The notes beneath the pieces are model-generated. The model ran no database searches, was not told where the DNA came from, and saw only the letters and a list, made by a program, of their open reading frames with translations. Below are positions 16,687 to 25,190 of a DNA stretch of 64,000 nt, piece after piece. The stretch's first letter is position 1. Each line of letters opens with the position of its first letter. The position numbers and the translations under genes are program-made. Source of the DNA: UBA1206 sp041672465 (GTDB lineage Bacteria; Bacillota; Clostridia; Oscillospirales; CAG-382); contig JBAYZO010000001.1 of NCBI GenBank assembly GCA_041672465.1, positions 22,612 through 86,611 on the forward strand. Direction: 5' to 3'.

Positions 16687-19143
16687 ATGGCAGGAAGTAA
16701 AAACTCGTCTCCCTCGGAGGGGTCAAAGTCAAAATCAAAAACAACAACAGCAACAAACAATAAAAAATCGGCGGGAAGAGCTTTTGATATAACGCCGTAT
16801 GTTTTGGGCTTTGCCGCCCTGCTTTTGGCGGCTCTCTTCACAATGGAGAGCGCGGGGTTTTTAGGGGACTTTCTCACCCCCGTTTTCAAGGGGCTGTTTG
16901 GGTTCGGCGTGTTCGCCATCCCTTTTTACCTCATTATTTTAGCCTTGTTTTGGAAGTCAGACAAAAAAAACGGCACGGCGTCAAGGGTTTTTTTATGTAT
17001 CGCCAATTTTGTTTTTCTTCTGCTGCTGTTTCAGCTCCACACCGCCTCACCCGAAGAACGGCAATTTTCCGGTCAGGGGATTTCATTCCTTAAAGTTTTT
17101 TATCAAAACGGGGTAAAGGGAATCGGCGCGGGGGCGCTCGGCGGGAGCGTCGGCAGCGGAATTGAGTTTCTTGTCGGCACAGCGCTGTCTTATGTCGTCG
17201 GTTATCTGATAACGGCGGCGACTTTTGTGTTTATCGTGGGGCTTACCCCCGGCAAAATCTTTGCCTGCGCCGCGTCGGCGGTTAAAAATACTCTCGCGGC
17301 GCGACAAAACAGAAAAGTTAAAAAAGTTAAAGCGAAAACTCCTGTTAAAGAAAAACCCGAACCGCCCGTTCAGGACCCTTACACCGGGTTTTATAACGGA
17401 AAAACTGCCGCCGACGAGGTTCAAGCCCCCCCTTACAGCTCTATTTTTGACGAAGAACCGGAAGACAGTTTTCTTGAGGAAACCTCCGGCACGCCCGCTT
17501 CTCTCCCCCCCGTTATAACCGAGACAAGCGTTGCGAACGCCGAAACAAAAGAGACGGCCGCGGGAGTCGCTACCCTGATTGACGAAGAAAAAGAAGACGA
17601 GAGCGTTTATGAAACCTCCGAGATAGAGGCGGAAACTTCTTCTCCGGTATATGTGTTCCCGCCGATTTCGCTGCTCTCCGAAGGGACAAGCGATTTTTTA
17701 CGAAATTCTTCGCAAAACATCGCCCTCACCGGGCAAAGGCTTATTTCCGTGCTTAAAACATACGGGGTAAAGGCGTCCATGGTGTCCACAAGCCGGGGCC
17801 CCGCCGTCACCCGCTATGAGGTGCTCCCCGACGAAGGCATACGGGTGAGCAGAATAGAGGGGCTTGCCGACGACATAAGAATGAGGCTTGCCGCTTCAAG
17901 CGTGCGGATTGAGAGCAATATCCCAGGAAAAGCCGCCATAGGCATTGAGATACCGAACGAAACCGCCTCTATTGTCAAGCTAAGGGATTTGATTGACAAC
18001 GACTTGTTTAGGAACAACCCCTCAAAGCTGTTTGTCTGTCTTGGCGTTGACGTGGGGGGAAACCCGATTTACTTTGATATCCCCGACATGCCTCACCTTC
18101 TCATAGCGGGCGCCACGGGAATGGGAAAATCCGTCTGCCTTAACTCGATAATCGTCTCTCTCCTTTACCGGGCAACCCCGGACGAGGTTAAATTTATCCT
18201 CATAGACCCCAAAAAGATTGAGCTTTCCTCCTTTAACGGAATACCCCATCTCCTTGTCCCGGTGGTCAACGAGCCGAGAACGGCGGCGGGTTCGCTAAAC
18301 TGGGCGGTCAACGAAATGGAACGCCGCTACACGCTGCTCGAACAGCTCGGCAACGCCCGCAATCTTGAGGAATACAACGAAATGGTAGAGGGCGACCCGG
18401 AACGCGAACGGCTCCCCTATATTGTCATTATCATCGACGAGCTTGCCGACCTTATCATGTCGGCGAAAGACGCGGTGGAAAACTCAATTTGCAGGCTGGC
18501 GCAAAAGGCGAGAGCGGCGGGGATTCACCTTGTCGTAGGCACTCAGCGCCCGTCCACGGACGTAATAACCGGGCTTATCAAGGCAAACATACCCTCAAGG
18601 ATCGCCTTTACCGTCTCCCAGTCGGTGGATTCGCGGATAATCCTTGACGAAAACGGCGCCGAGGCGCTGCTCGGCAAGGGAGACATGATTTACGCGCCCG
18701 TCAAGATGATGAAAAAGCTCCGGGTGCAGGGGGCGTATGTGGACGGCAAAACCGAAGTGACCGCTGTCTGCCAGTTTATTAAAAACGCCGCCAAAGCCGA
18801 GTACAGCAAAGACGTTATGAAAATGATAGAAGACGAAGCCAAGCTCTGCGGGGAAAAACCCGGCAGGCGGAGGTTCGACGACGGCTCGGGCGAGGAAGAA
18901 AAAGAAGACGTGCTGTTTTACGACGCCATAGGCGTGGGGTTTGAGTTTGAGACAATGTCAACCTCGCTCCTCCAGAGAAAGCTTTCCATCGGCTACGCCC
19001 GCGCCCAAAAAATTATTGATATGCTTGAGGAAAGGGCGTATGTCGGGAAGTTCGACCCCGCCACAAAAAAGCGCAAGATACTTATTTCAAGGGAGGAGTA
19101 TGACGAGCTCAGGCTTAATAAGGAAAGCAAAAGCGGAGATTAA
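16687..19143 (+). CDS. ftsK: DNA translocase FtsK/SpoIIIE
   Basis: The 818-residue motor pumps chromosomal DNA through the division or sporulation septum. The N-terminus carries about four membrane helices (residues about 35-180), followed by an acidic, Pro-rich linker (about 200-330). The RecA-like motor has Walker A GATGMGKSV, IDPKKIELSSF and Walker B-type YIVIIIDELADL. The C-terminal winged-helix gamma domain (SIGYARAQKIIDMLEE) reads the orienting DNA sequences. In this lineage one protein may serve both division and sporulation. A terminator follows at 19232. Confidence 0.96.
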   Translation: MAGSKNSSPSEGSKSKSKTTTATNNKKSAGRAFDITPYVLGFAALLLAALFTMESAGFLGDFLTPVFKGLFGFGVFAIPFYLIILALFWKSDKKNGTASRVFLCIANFVFLLLLFQLHTASPEERQFSGQGISFLKVFYQNGVKGIGAGALGGSVGSGIEFLVGTALSYVVGYLITAATFVFIVGLTPGKIFACAASAVKNTLAARQNRKVKKVKAKTPVKEKPEPPVQDPYTGFYNGKTAADEVQAPPYSSIFDEEPEDSFLEETSGTPASLPPVITETSVANAETKETAAGVATLIDEEKEDESVYETSEIEAETSSPVYVFPPISLLSEGTSDFLRNSSQNIALTGQRLISVLKTYGVKASMVSTSRGPAVTRYEVLPDEGIRVSRIEGLADDIRMRLAASSVRIESNIPGKAAIGIEIPNETASIVKLRDLIDNDLFRNNPSKLFVCLGVDVGGNPIYFDIPDMPHLLIAGATGMGKSVCLNSIIVSLLYRATPDEVKFILIDPKKIELSSFNGIPHLLVPVVNEPRTAAGSLNWAVNEMERRYTLLEQLGNARNLEEYNEMVEGDPERERLPYIVIIIDELADLIMSAKDAVENSICRLAQKARAAGIHLVVGTQRPSTDVITGLIKANIPSRIAFTVSQSVDSRIILDENGAEALLGKGDMIYAPVKMMKKLRVQGAYVDGKTEVTAVCQFIKNAAKAEYSKDVMKMIEDEAKLCGEKPGRRRFDDGSGEEEKEDVLFYDAIGVGFEFETMSTSLLQRKLSIGYARAQKIIDMLEERAYVGKFDPATKKRKILISREEYDELRLNKESKSGD

Positions 19144-19231
19144 GCTTTAAAGCTTTTTCGGCGTTTTCTTTTATATTTTATATTCCATGCGCGGCTTTTT
19201 AAGTTTTAATAATTTTAGCTTTATATAAAAT

Positions 19232-19260
19232 TCCCCCCGGCTAAAGACGGGGGATTTTTT
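19232..19260. terminator. Bidirectional terminator between ftsK and the MATE gene
   Basis: CCCCCG and CGGGGG pair around CTAAAGA-type loop bases, with ATTTTTT on the right and an AT-rich flank on the left. It lies between two convergent genes. Confidence 0.85.
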
Positions 19261-19279
19261 ATTATTCCATTCTAACGGC

Positions 19280-20683
19280 TTATACCGCCGACAGCGCGTT
19301 GTCCGCTATCTTTAATTTTCCGGTATCCATTTTTTTGTAAAGCCTTTTTTTGATAATGATATAAAAGATTAACTGAACAATCAAAGTCGCGCTCCAAGAA
19401 ACGGGATAAGAAACATAAAGGCTGCCGGGCGAGTGATACGCCGGGTTTTTAAACACCGTGTATATCCAAGTCAGCCGCACCCCGCACACTCCGATTACAG
19501 CGATAAACATCGGGGCGAGCGACGAGCCCATTCCCCGTATCGCGCCCGTCATGACGTCCATCATGCCGCACAAAAAGTAAACGGCGCAGATATATGTCAT
19601 CCTTGTAAGGCCGTAGCTTATCGCCTCGGAAGAGCCGGATATATAAATCGAAAGCAGCGGTTTCGCGAAGATAAACGCGCCGACACCCATCGCGAGCCCG
19701 GTGGCGGCGACAAGCGAAAGGCTCCCCGCGAGCACCTTGCCTACCCGGTCTTTCTTGCCCGCGCCGACGTTTTGCCCGATAAAGTTCATGGCGGTCTGGT
19801 AAAACGCGTTCATGGAGACATAGACGAACCCCTCAATATTGGCTGCGGCGGCGTTCCCGGCGATGGCGATATCCCCAAAAGAATTCACCCCGCTTTGAAT
19901 AATAACGTTTGAGGCCGAAAAAATTGTTCCCTGCATTCCCGCCGGGAGCCCGATTTTCATAATTCGGATTGCCTCCGACCTGTGGAACTTCATCTCTTTA
20001 ATAAACAGCCGGCAGACGTCGCTCCGCCTAACAAGCGCCCTTACGACAAGAAACGCCGCGAGCGCTTGGGTTAAAATGGTTGCGAGCGCCACCCCGTCTA
20101 CGTCCATTCTAAAGAAAATCACAAAAATAAGGTTGAGCGCGACGTTAAGCGCGCCGGCGAGGGTGAGATATAAAAATGGGCTTTTTGTGTCCCCTGCCGC
20201 CCTGAGTATGGCGGCGCCGAAGTTAAAAATAAGTATGGGGATAATCCCCGAAAAGAAAATTCGCATATATACCGCAGCGAGTTCAAGCACTTCCGGCGGC
20301 GTCCCCATAAGGGTTAAAAAATACTTTGCCCCGAATATCCCCACAAAAGTAAGCACCGCCCCGCCGGCGGCCGCAAGCGGGAACGCCGTGTGAACCGCGT
20401 TGCGGACGGTGTCCTTGTCGCCCGCGCCGATCCCTTGGGCGACGACGACGCTTACCCCGACCGAAAGCCCCATAAATAAGTTGACGATAAGATTTATAAG
20501 CGAACCGGTAGACCCCATCGCGGCAAAGGGAAGACCGCCGCAGTACTGACCTATGACAATAAGGTCGGCGGCGTTAAACAGCAAATGGAGCAGCCCCGTA
20601 AAAATAATGGGGAGGGTGTAGACCAGCATGTTTTTAAAAAGCGGCCCGTTTACCATGTCCACCGATTTAGTTTTTAAACGCAT
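19280..20683 (-). CDS. MATE-family multidrug/Na+ antiporter
   Basis: The 467-residue, twelve-helix exporter shows the internally repeated MATE layout, with the first half at MLVYTLPIIFTGLLHLLFNAAD and the second at IMKIGLPAGMQGTIFSASNVI. It is expected to expel cationic drugs or metabolites in exchange for Na+ or H+. I chose the ATG at 20683, preceded by GGGGGA, over the TTG at 20716 because the family starts near MRLKTKSVDMVNGPL. Its substrate is not deducible. It is transcribed alone from the promoter at 20725-20752. Confidence 0.92.
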   Translation of the reverse strand: MRLKTKSVDMVNGPLFKNMLVYTLPIIFTGLLHLLFNAADLIVIGQYCGGLPFAAMGSTGSLINLIVNLFMGLSVGVSVVVAQGIGAGDKDTVRNAVHTAFPLAAAGGAVLTFVGIFGAKYFLTLMGTPPEVLELAAVYMRIFFSGIIPILIFNFGAAILRAAGDTKSPFLYLTLAGALNVALNLIFVIFFRMDVDGVALATILTQALAAFLVVRALVRRSDVCRLFIKEMKFHRSEAIRIMKIGLPAGMQGTIFSASNVIIQSGVNSFGDIAIAGNAAAANIEGFVYVSMNAFYQTAMNFIGQNVGAGKKDRVGKVLAGSLSLVAATGLAMGVGAFIFAKPLLSIYISGSSEAISYGLTRMTYICAVYFLCGMMDVMTGAIRGMGSSLAPMFIAVIGVCGVRLTWIYTVFKNPAYHSPGSLYVSYPVSWSATLIVQLIFYIIIKKRLYKKMDTGKLKIADNALSAV

Positions 20684-20724
20684 ATTGTTTTGATCCCCCA
20701 AAGGCTTTTCGCGCAATCAACCTT

Positions 20725-20752
20725 ATTATACAGCAATAAAAACTTAAAACAA
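20725..20752 (-). promoter_or_regulatory. Promoter of the MATE gene
   Basis: TTGTTT (20752-20747), 16 bp and TATAAT (20730-20725) lie about 40 nt before the ATG. The remaining spacer up to 20999 shows no gene. Confidence 0.65.
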
Positions 20753-20999
20753 TATGCAAAAGGAATAGAAAAAACCGTCAAGCTTCGCGTTTTTTCTTTA
20801 ATATGACCACAATCCGGTTTACGGCGCGAAAACAAATCAAACCATAACCTCTTTTTACCGACGGGGGCGCAGCACGCCTTGCGGGTATAAAAAAAATAAA
20901 CAGGCAAAGCAGCAAATTTTTAATAAATATTTAATACAAATACATTTTATTTGAAAATATGAAAATAATAGTACCAAGTCAATGAAAGGGGAGAATAAA

Positions 21000-21185
21000 A
21001 TGTCTCAACTTAATCTAATGGAACTCCAAACCCTTCGCCATCTCATCGGCGCCCACGACACGGCGGTTCAGAAAATGCAATCGTATATCGGGCAGGCAAC
21101 CGACCCGCAGGTCAAGGCGTTTTTTGAAAAATCTTCGCAGAGCGCCGTGAGTACAAAACAAAAACTAATGGCCTTTTTGGGATAA
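21000..21185 (+). CDS. Small spore-coat-like (ferritin-like helical) protein
   Basis: The 61-residue protein begins at the ATG preceded by AGGGGAG. The sequence (MSQLNLMELQTLRHLIGAH, then DPQVKAFFEKSSQSA) is a short helical hairpin like the small partner proteins encoded before CotF-type coat genes in Clostridia. The next gene starts 10 nt later, so they form a pair. Function in the coat is inferred from family and context. The upstream AT-rich region shows no clear sigma-A promoter, which would fit a sporulation sigma factor. Confidence 0.7.
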   Translation: MSQLNLMELQTLRHLIGAHDTAVQKMQSYIGQATDPQVKAFFEKSSQSAVSTKQKLMAFLG

Positions 21186-21195
21186 GGAGTTTAAA

Positions 21196-21441
21196 ATGTT
21201 ACAAGAAAAAGCAATGGTAAACGATACTTTAGCCGGCATTAAAAGCGAACTGACGCTTTACGCCACGGCGATCGCGGAATGCGCCAACCAAAACCTCCGC
21301 CAGACTATCCAGCAGATAAGGAACAGCTGCGAAACTTCGCAGTACGAACTTTTTCAGATAGCCAGCTCCAAGGGTTATTACAAACCCGCCGCGAAAGCAA
21401 GCGATTCCGAAATTCAGGAAGTAAAACAGCAGCTCCAATAA
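21196..21441 (+). CDS. CotF-like spore coat protein
   Basis: This 81-residue helical protein matches the CotF/DUF-type spore coat family: ALYA-like first helix (ELTLYATAIAECANQNLR), a second helix (TIQQIRNSCETSQYELFQ) and the diagnostic ASSKGYYKPA turn. AAGGAG lies 8-9 nt before the ATG. It is the second gene of a two-gene unit ending at the terminator 21465-21490. Confidence 0.82.
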   Translation: MLQEKAMVNDTLAGIKSELTLYATAIAECANQNLRQTIQQIRNSCETSQYELFQIASSKGYYKPAAKASDSEIQEVKQQLQ

Positions 21442-21464
21442 ACGGTTTTGGCGTTATGCAACTT

Positions 21465-21490
21465 AAAAACGGGCTTACCGCCCGTTTTTT
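21465..21490. terminator. Bidirectional terminator shared by the coat genes and the dtxR-like gene
   Basis: AAACGGGC-ttacc-GCCCGTTT with a T-tract on the plus side and TTTTT on the minus side. It overlaps the last codons of the minus-strand regulator gene. Confidence 0.9.
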
Positions 21491-21852
21491 TTGTTTCTTA
21501 AAAACTCTTTAATCCTCTCGTAACTCTCCTCGCTTAAGTAATGCTCTATTTTACAGGCGTCGGCGTAGGCGGTCTCCTCGCCCGTTCCGAGAATCATAAA
21601 AAACTTAGCGATATTGCAATGCCTTTCGTAAACCGCCTCGGCGATTTTCCTCCCCGATTTTGTAAGGGTGATGTTCCCCGCCGGAGAAATATCAAGATAC
21701 CCCGCCTGCGCCAGCTCTCTCAGCGCCACGCTGACGGTGGGTCGGGAATGCCCCATCGCCGCGCAGATATCCGCCTGCCTCACGTTCTCTTTTTCGCCGC
21801 TTATTATAAGTACCCGTTCGAGATAATTTTCAGCCGCTTCATGTATGTTCAC
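21475..21852 (-). CDS. DtxR/IdeR-family iron-dependent transcriptional repressor
   Basis: The 125-residue regulator has an N-terminal winged helix (VRQADICAAMGHSRPTVSVALREL) and a dimerisation/metal domain, without the SH3-like third domain. The motif DACKIEH aligns with the Cys-x2-Glu-His metal ligands of DtxR (EACRWEH), so the primary site resembles iron-type more than manganese-type (MntR) members. I chose the GTG at 21852 because GGAGG lies 8 nt upstream; a GTG at 21861 overlaps that site. It is divergent from feoAB, whose promoter carries a DtxR-like palindrome, so it most likely represses iron uptake. Confidence 0.88.
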   Translation of the reverse strand: MNIHEAAENYLERVLIISGEKENVRQADICAAMGHSRPTVSVALRELAQAGYLDISPAGNITLTKSGRKIAEAVYERHCNIAKFFMILGTGEETAYADACKIEHYLSEESYERIKEFLRNKKNGR

Positions 21853-21898
21853 TCCGTTCACCTCCGATGGGTTGTTCTTATCTCCGCAACTATATATT

Positions 21899-21927
21899 TA
21901 TATATCATAATTAACAATAAAAAGCAA
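21899..21927 (-). promoter_or_regulatory. Promoter of the dtxR-like gene
   Basis: On the minus strand TTGCTT (21927-21922), 17 bp and TATATA (21904-21899). It is arranged back-to-back with the feo promoter, about 30 bp away. Confidence 0.6.
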
Positions 21928-21958
21928 TTAATCAATTAAAAATTTTATATATTCGTAC

Positions 21959-21987
21959 TTGACAAAAAAAATCGAAGGTGGTAATAT
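21959..21987 (+). promoter_or_regulatory. Promoter of the feoA-feoB operon
   Basis: TTGACA (21959-21964), a 17-bp spacer and TAATAT (21982-21987). The iron-box palindrome begins 6 bp downstream, over the transcription start. Confidence 0.85.
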
Positions 21988-21992
21988 ATATG

Positions 21993-22010
21993 TGTTAGGA
22001 TATACTAACA
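21993..22010 (+). promoter_or_regulatory. Probable DtxR-type operator (iron box)
   Basis: The sequence TGTTAG-GATATA-CTAACA is a perfect 6+6 inverted repeat. Its half-sites TTAG/CTAA agree with the DtxR/IdeR consensus (TTAGGTTAG...CTAACCTAA). It covers the expected transcription start of feoAB, the right place for repression by the adjacent regulator. Confidence 0.8.
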
Positions 22011-22026
22011 AGAAGGAAAAAAAGCT

Positions 22027-22257
22027 ATGAAAACACTTACTCTAAAGGATATAAGCCCCGGTCAGACGGTGAAGATCGGCAAGGTGACGGGGGAGGGCGC
22101 GATACGCCGCCGCATAATGGATATGGGGATAACAAAAGGCGTTAGCGTCACGGTGCGGAAAACCGCCCCGCTCGGCGACCCTATTGAGATAACCGTCCGC
22201 GGATACGAGCTGTCGCTCCGCAAAGCCGACGCCGAAATGATATTACTTGAAAGCTGA
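22027..22257 (+). CDS. feoA: Ferrous iron transport protein A
   Basis: The 76-residue SH3-like cytosolic protein is required for FeoB activity. It has the usual FeoA segments: ISPGQTVKIGKVTGEG, RRRIMDMGITKGVSV and the final GYELSLRKADAEMILL. AAGGAAA precedes the ATG. It is the first gene of the iron-uptake operon behind the promoter and operator at 21959-22010, with feoB 26 nt downstream. Confidence 0.95.
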   Translation: MKTLTLKDISPGQTVKIGKVTGEGAIRRRIMDMGITKGVSVTVRKTAPLGDPIEITVRGYELSLRKADAEMILLES

Positions 22258-22283
22258 CACAAAATTTTTGTGGTCTTTGTCAT

Positions 22284-24383
22284 ATGAAAAACATAATAAA
22301 AATCGCGCTTGCCGGCAACCCGAACTCGGGAAAGACAACACTTTTTAATATACTTACCGGCTCCAATCAATCGGTGGGTAACTGGCCCGGCGTAACCGTT
22401 GAAAAAAAAGAAGGAATGCTGAAGGGCAATAAGGGCGTAATTATAACCGACCTGCCCGGTATCTACTCGCTCTCCCCCTACTCGCTTGAGGAAGTGGTGG
22501 CGAGAAACTATCTTGTCAACGAACGCCCGGACGCGATACTTAACGTTATCGACGGCACAAGCCTTGAGCGGAGCCTTTATCTCACAACCCAGCTTGTCGA
22601 GCTTGGCATCCCTGTCGTTATTGCCGTTAATATGTCAGATGTTATCAAGAAAAACGGCGATACAATAGATATTCCCGGGCTTGAGAGCGAACTGGGGGTT
22701 AAAATAGCCGAAATTTCCGCCCTTAAGGAAACGGGAATTGAAGACGCCGCGGAAAAAGCCATATCCGCCGCGAACGGCAAGAATTCTATCCCGCGCCACA
22801 GCTTCCGCGGGAGCGTGGAACACGCGCTGGCGCATATAGAAGAGGCCGCGCTCCACGATATGCCGCTTGAAAGACAGCGCTGGTACGCGATAAAACTGTT
22901 CGAGCGCGACACGCGGGTGTCCGATTTGCTAAACATCCCGCGAGATAAGCTGAGCCATATTGAAAGCGACATTTCCCGCTGTGAAAAAGAACTTGACGAC
23001 GACGCCGAATCGATAATCATAAACGAGCGTTATTCCTATATCGAGTCCCTCCTCGAAAAATATTACATAAAAGCCAAAAAGGGCCCTTCAATTTCTGAAA
23101 AAATCGACCGCGTGGTGACAAACCGTTTCCTCGCGCTCCCGATTTTCGCGCTGGTCATGTTTATCGTTTACTATGTGTCGGTGACTACCGTCGGCACGCT
23201 TCTCACCGATTTCACAAGCGAAACGGTTTTCGGCGAATGGATTTCCCCGTTTTTGGAAAAAAGCCTGACTTCCGCCGGGGTTTCAAACTTTTTGGTGCTG
23301 CTCATCGTCGACGGGATTATCGGCGGCGTGGGCGCGGTGCTCAGCTTTGTGCCGCAGATGATGATTTTGTTTATGTTCCTCGCCTTTCTTGAATCCTGCG
23401 GATATATGTCAAGAATCGCGTTTATAATGGACAGAATATTCCGCCGGTTCGGGCTGTCGGGCAAGTCGTTTATCCCCATGCTGGTGGGTACCGGCTGCAC
23501 GGTTCCGGGGATTATGGCGACAAGAACGATAGAAAACCTCCGCGACAGGCGAATGACTATCATGACCACTCCGTTTATGCCCTGCGGCGCGAAACTTCCC
23601 GTTATCGCGCTTATCGCCGGCGCCATGTTCGGCGGCGCGTGGTGGCTCGCCCCCTCCGCTTATTTTTTGGGGTTGTTAATTGTTGGGATTTCGGGTATAA
23701 TATTAAAAAAGACAAAAATGTTTGAGGGTGAGCCCGCGGCGTTTGTGCTTGAGCTCCCCGATTACCGCTTGCCCTCGGTCTCAAATATCCTGCGGTCTAT
23801 GTGGGAGAGAAGTTTTTCTTTCATAAAAAAAGCGGGCTCGGTTATACTTATCGCCTCGGTCGGGATATGGTTTTTATCACAGTTCGGCTTTGAGAAAGGG
23901 ACTTTCGGGCTTGTGTCAATGGAAGACTCGCTTCTCGCCTCGCTCGGCGGCGGACTGGCGAAGGTCTTTGCCCCGCTCGGTTGGGGTGATTGGAAAGCCT
24001 CGGTCGCCACTCTCAACGGACTTGTGGCAAAAGAAAATATCGTCTCAACCTTCGGGGTGCTGTACGGCGAGGATTACAAAACCGCACTTATCGCGGCATA
24101 CACGCCGCTTTCGGCCTTTTCGTTTTTGGTGTTTAACCTGCTTTGCGCCCCCTGCGTGGCGGCAATCGGCGCCACAAGGCGGGAGATGAGCGATTGGAAA
24201 TGGACGCTGTTCGCCGTCTCGTATCAGACCGCGATCGCGTACTCGGTTTCGCTTTTAGTCTATCAATACGGTATGTTTTTCGCCGGGGAAACAAACAAAT
24301 ACGGCTTTATCGCCGCCGTTGTTCTGAGCGTTATATTTTTGTATATGCTGCTCCGCCCCGGCAAGAGAAAGGTGGTATTATAA
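22284..24383 (+). CDS. feoB: Ferrous iron transporter B
   Basis: The 699-residue protein combines an N-terminal G-protein domain and a membrane permease for Fe(II). The G motifs are GNPNSGKTTLFN (G1), GVTVEKKEG (G2 region), DLPG (G3) and NMSD (G4). A helical spacer with a Ser/Asp-rich segment follows, then two Gate domains with FIPMLVGTGCTVPGIMATR and CGAKLPVI. Length is typical. Its stop codon overlaps the start of the next small gene (TAATG). Confidence 0.97.
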   Translation: MKNIIKIALAGNPNSGKTTLFNILTGSNQSVGNWPGVTVEKKEGMLKGNKGVIITDLPGIYSLSPYSLEEVVARNYLVNERPDAILNVIDGTSLERSLYLTTQLVELGIPVVIAVNMSDVIKKNGDTIDIPGLESELGVKIAEISALKETGIEDAAEKAISAANGKNSIPRHSFRGSVEHALAHIEEAALHDMPLERQRWYAIKLFERDTRVSDLLNIPRDKLSHIESDISRCEKELDDDAESIIINERYSYIESLLEKYYIKAKKGPSISEKIDRVVTNRFLALPIFALVMFIVYYVSVTTVGTLLTDFTSETVFGEWISPFLEKSLTSAGVSNFLVLLIVDGIIGGVGAVLSFVPQMMILFMFLAFLESCGYMSRIAFIMDRIFRRFGLSGKSFIPMLVGTGCTVPGIMATRTIENLRDRRMTIMTTPFMPCGAKLPVIALIAGAMFGGAWWLAPSAYFLGLLIVGISGIILKKTKMFEGEPAAFVLELPDYRLPSVSNILRSMWERSFSFIKKAGSVILIASVGIWFLSQFGFEKGTFGLVSMEDSLLASLGGGLAKVFAPLGWGDWKASVATLNGLVAKENIVSTFGVLYGEDYKTALIAAYTPLSAFSFLVFNLLCAPCVAAIGATRREMSDWKWTLFAVSYQTAIAYSVSLLVYQYGMFFAGETNKYGFIAAVVLSVIFLYMLLRPGKRKVVL

Positions 24384-24517
24384 TGTTACCTACGATAATA
24401 GTTTCGGTCGCTGTTGCCGGCGTGGTCGGCGCGTCCGCTTATTTCACTTTTCGGGGCCGCAAGGGCGGCTGTTCTTCCTGCGGGAACTGCCCTTACGCCG
24501 GGAAATGCGATAAATAA
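24383..24517 (+). CDS. FeoB-associated Cys-rich membrane protein (44 residues)
   Basis: The ATG at 24383 overlaps the feoB stop (TAATG) and has AAAGGTGG upstream. The product has one membrane helix (IIVSVAVAGVVGASAYFTF), a basic turn RGRKGG and a Cys-rich tail with CSSCGNCPYAGKC. This layout is that of the small FeoB-associated Cys-rich membrane proteins of Firmicutes. The four cysteines could bind iron or sense redox state. Position and overlap indicate translational coupling with FeoB. Confidence 0.88.
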   Translation: MLPTIIVSVAVAGVVGASAYFTFRGRKGGCSSCGNCPYAGKCDK

Positions 24518-24648
24518 TTTTTATCTTTAAAAAAACTTGGCATTCTCGCGGGCGGCGGCTCTAAAAGGCCGTCTTTTCGCGTTGCCGAGCGCAAAGTATT
24601 TTTTTAGTATATTCATTAACAAAACCTAATACAAAAGGAGGAAGAGGA

Positions 24649-25164
24649 GTGTTTTGTAAAGGAGATAACGTCGTTTACGGCTCAAGCGGTATCTGCACCG
24701 TGATAGACGTTTGCCCTTCCCCGTTTGGCAAGGGGGATTTAAGGGACTACTACGCCCTGCGCCCGCACAGCGACAATGAGGCTGTCATCTATACTCCCGC
24801 CAAAGGCGGAAGAGTTCCGCTGCGGGCGATTTCCAGCCGGGAAGAAGTTGAAAGATTTATAGACGGTATAAATAAACTGCCTAATATTGTCGTCCCCGGT
24901 GAAAAGCGGAGGCGCGACGCCTATAAGGAAGTCATGTCAAAAGCGTCGCTCGAGGGCTACGCGAGGATAATTAAAACGGTGGCCCAGCGGCGCAAGGTCG
25001 CCAAAGACGCCAGACGGCAGCTCGCTCTCACCGATACCGAATACGAGCGTTCCGCGAAAAGCTGTCTGTACAATGAGATTTCAATGGTGCTTGATATCCC
25101 CTTTGACAAAGTCGAGTGTTATATCAAGCAAAATTCCTGCGGAGCGAAAGCGGGGCAAAATTAA
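24649..25164 (+). CDS. CarD/CdnL-family RNA polymerase-binding regulator
   Basis: The 171-residue protein begins with the CarD/TRCF RNA-polymerase-interacting domain (FCKGDNVVYGSSGICTVID, then YYALRP and IYTPAKGGRVPLRAI), followed by a basic helical domain (about residues 80-165) that would contact promoter DNA. Such proteins stabilise open complexes at rRNA and housekeeping promoters. The start is a GTG at 24649 with AAAGGAGG upstream. It is likely monocistronic. Confidence 0.87.
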   Translation: MFCKGDNVVYGSSGICTVIDVCPSPFGKGDLRDYYALRPHSDNEAVIYTPAKGGRVPLRAISSREEVERFIDGINKLPNIVVPGEKRRRDAYKEVMSKASLEGYARIIKTVAQRRKVAKDARRQLALTDTEYERSAKSCLYNEISMVLDIPFDKVECYIKQNSCGAKAGQN

Positions 25165-25190
25165 AAACTAAAAAATTTAATTGCGCCGTT

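Noticed and set aside
16650..16919. Minus-strand frame opposite the start of ftsK
   Set aside because: The plus-strand FtsK frame covers the same bases with clear membrane helices and a start codon; the minus frame is a shadow.
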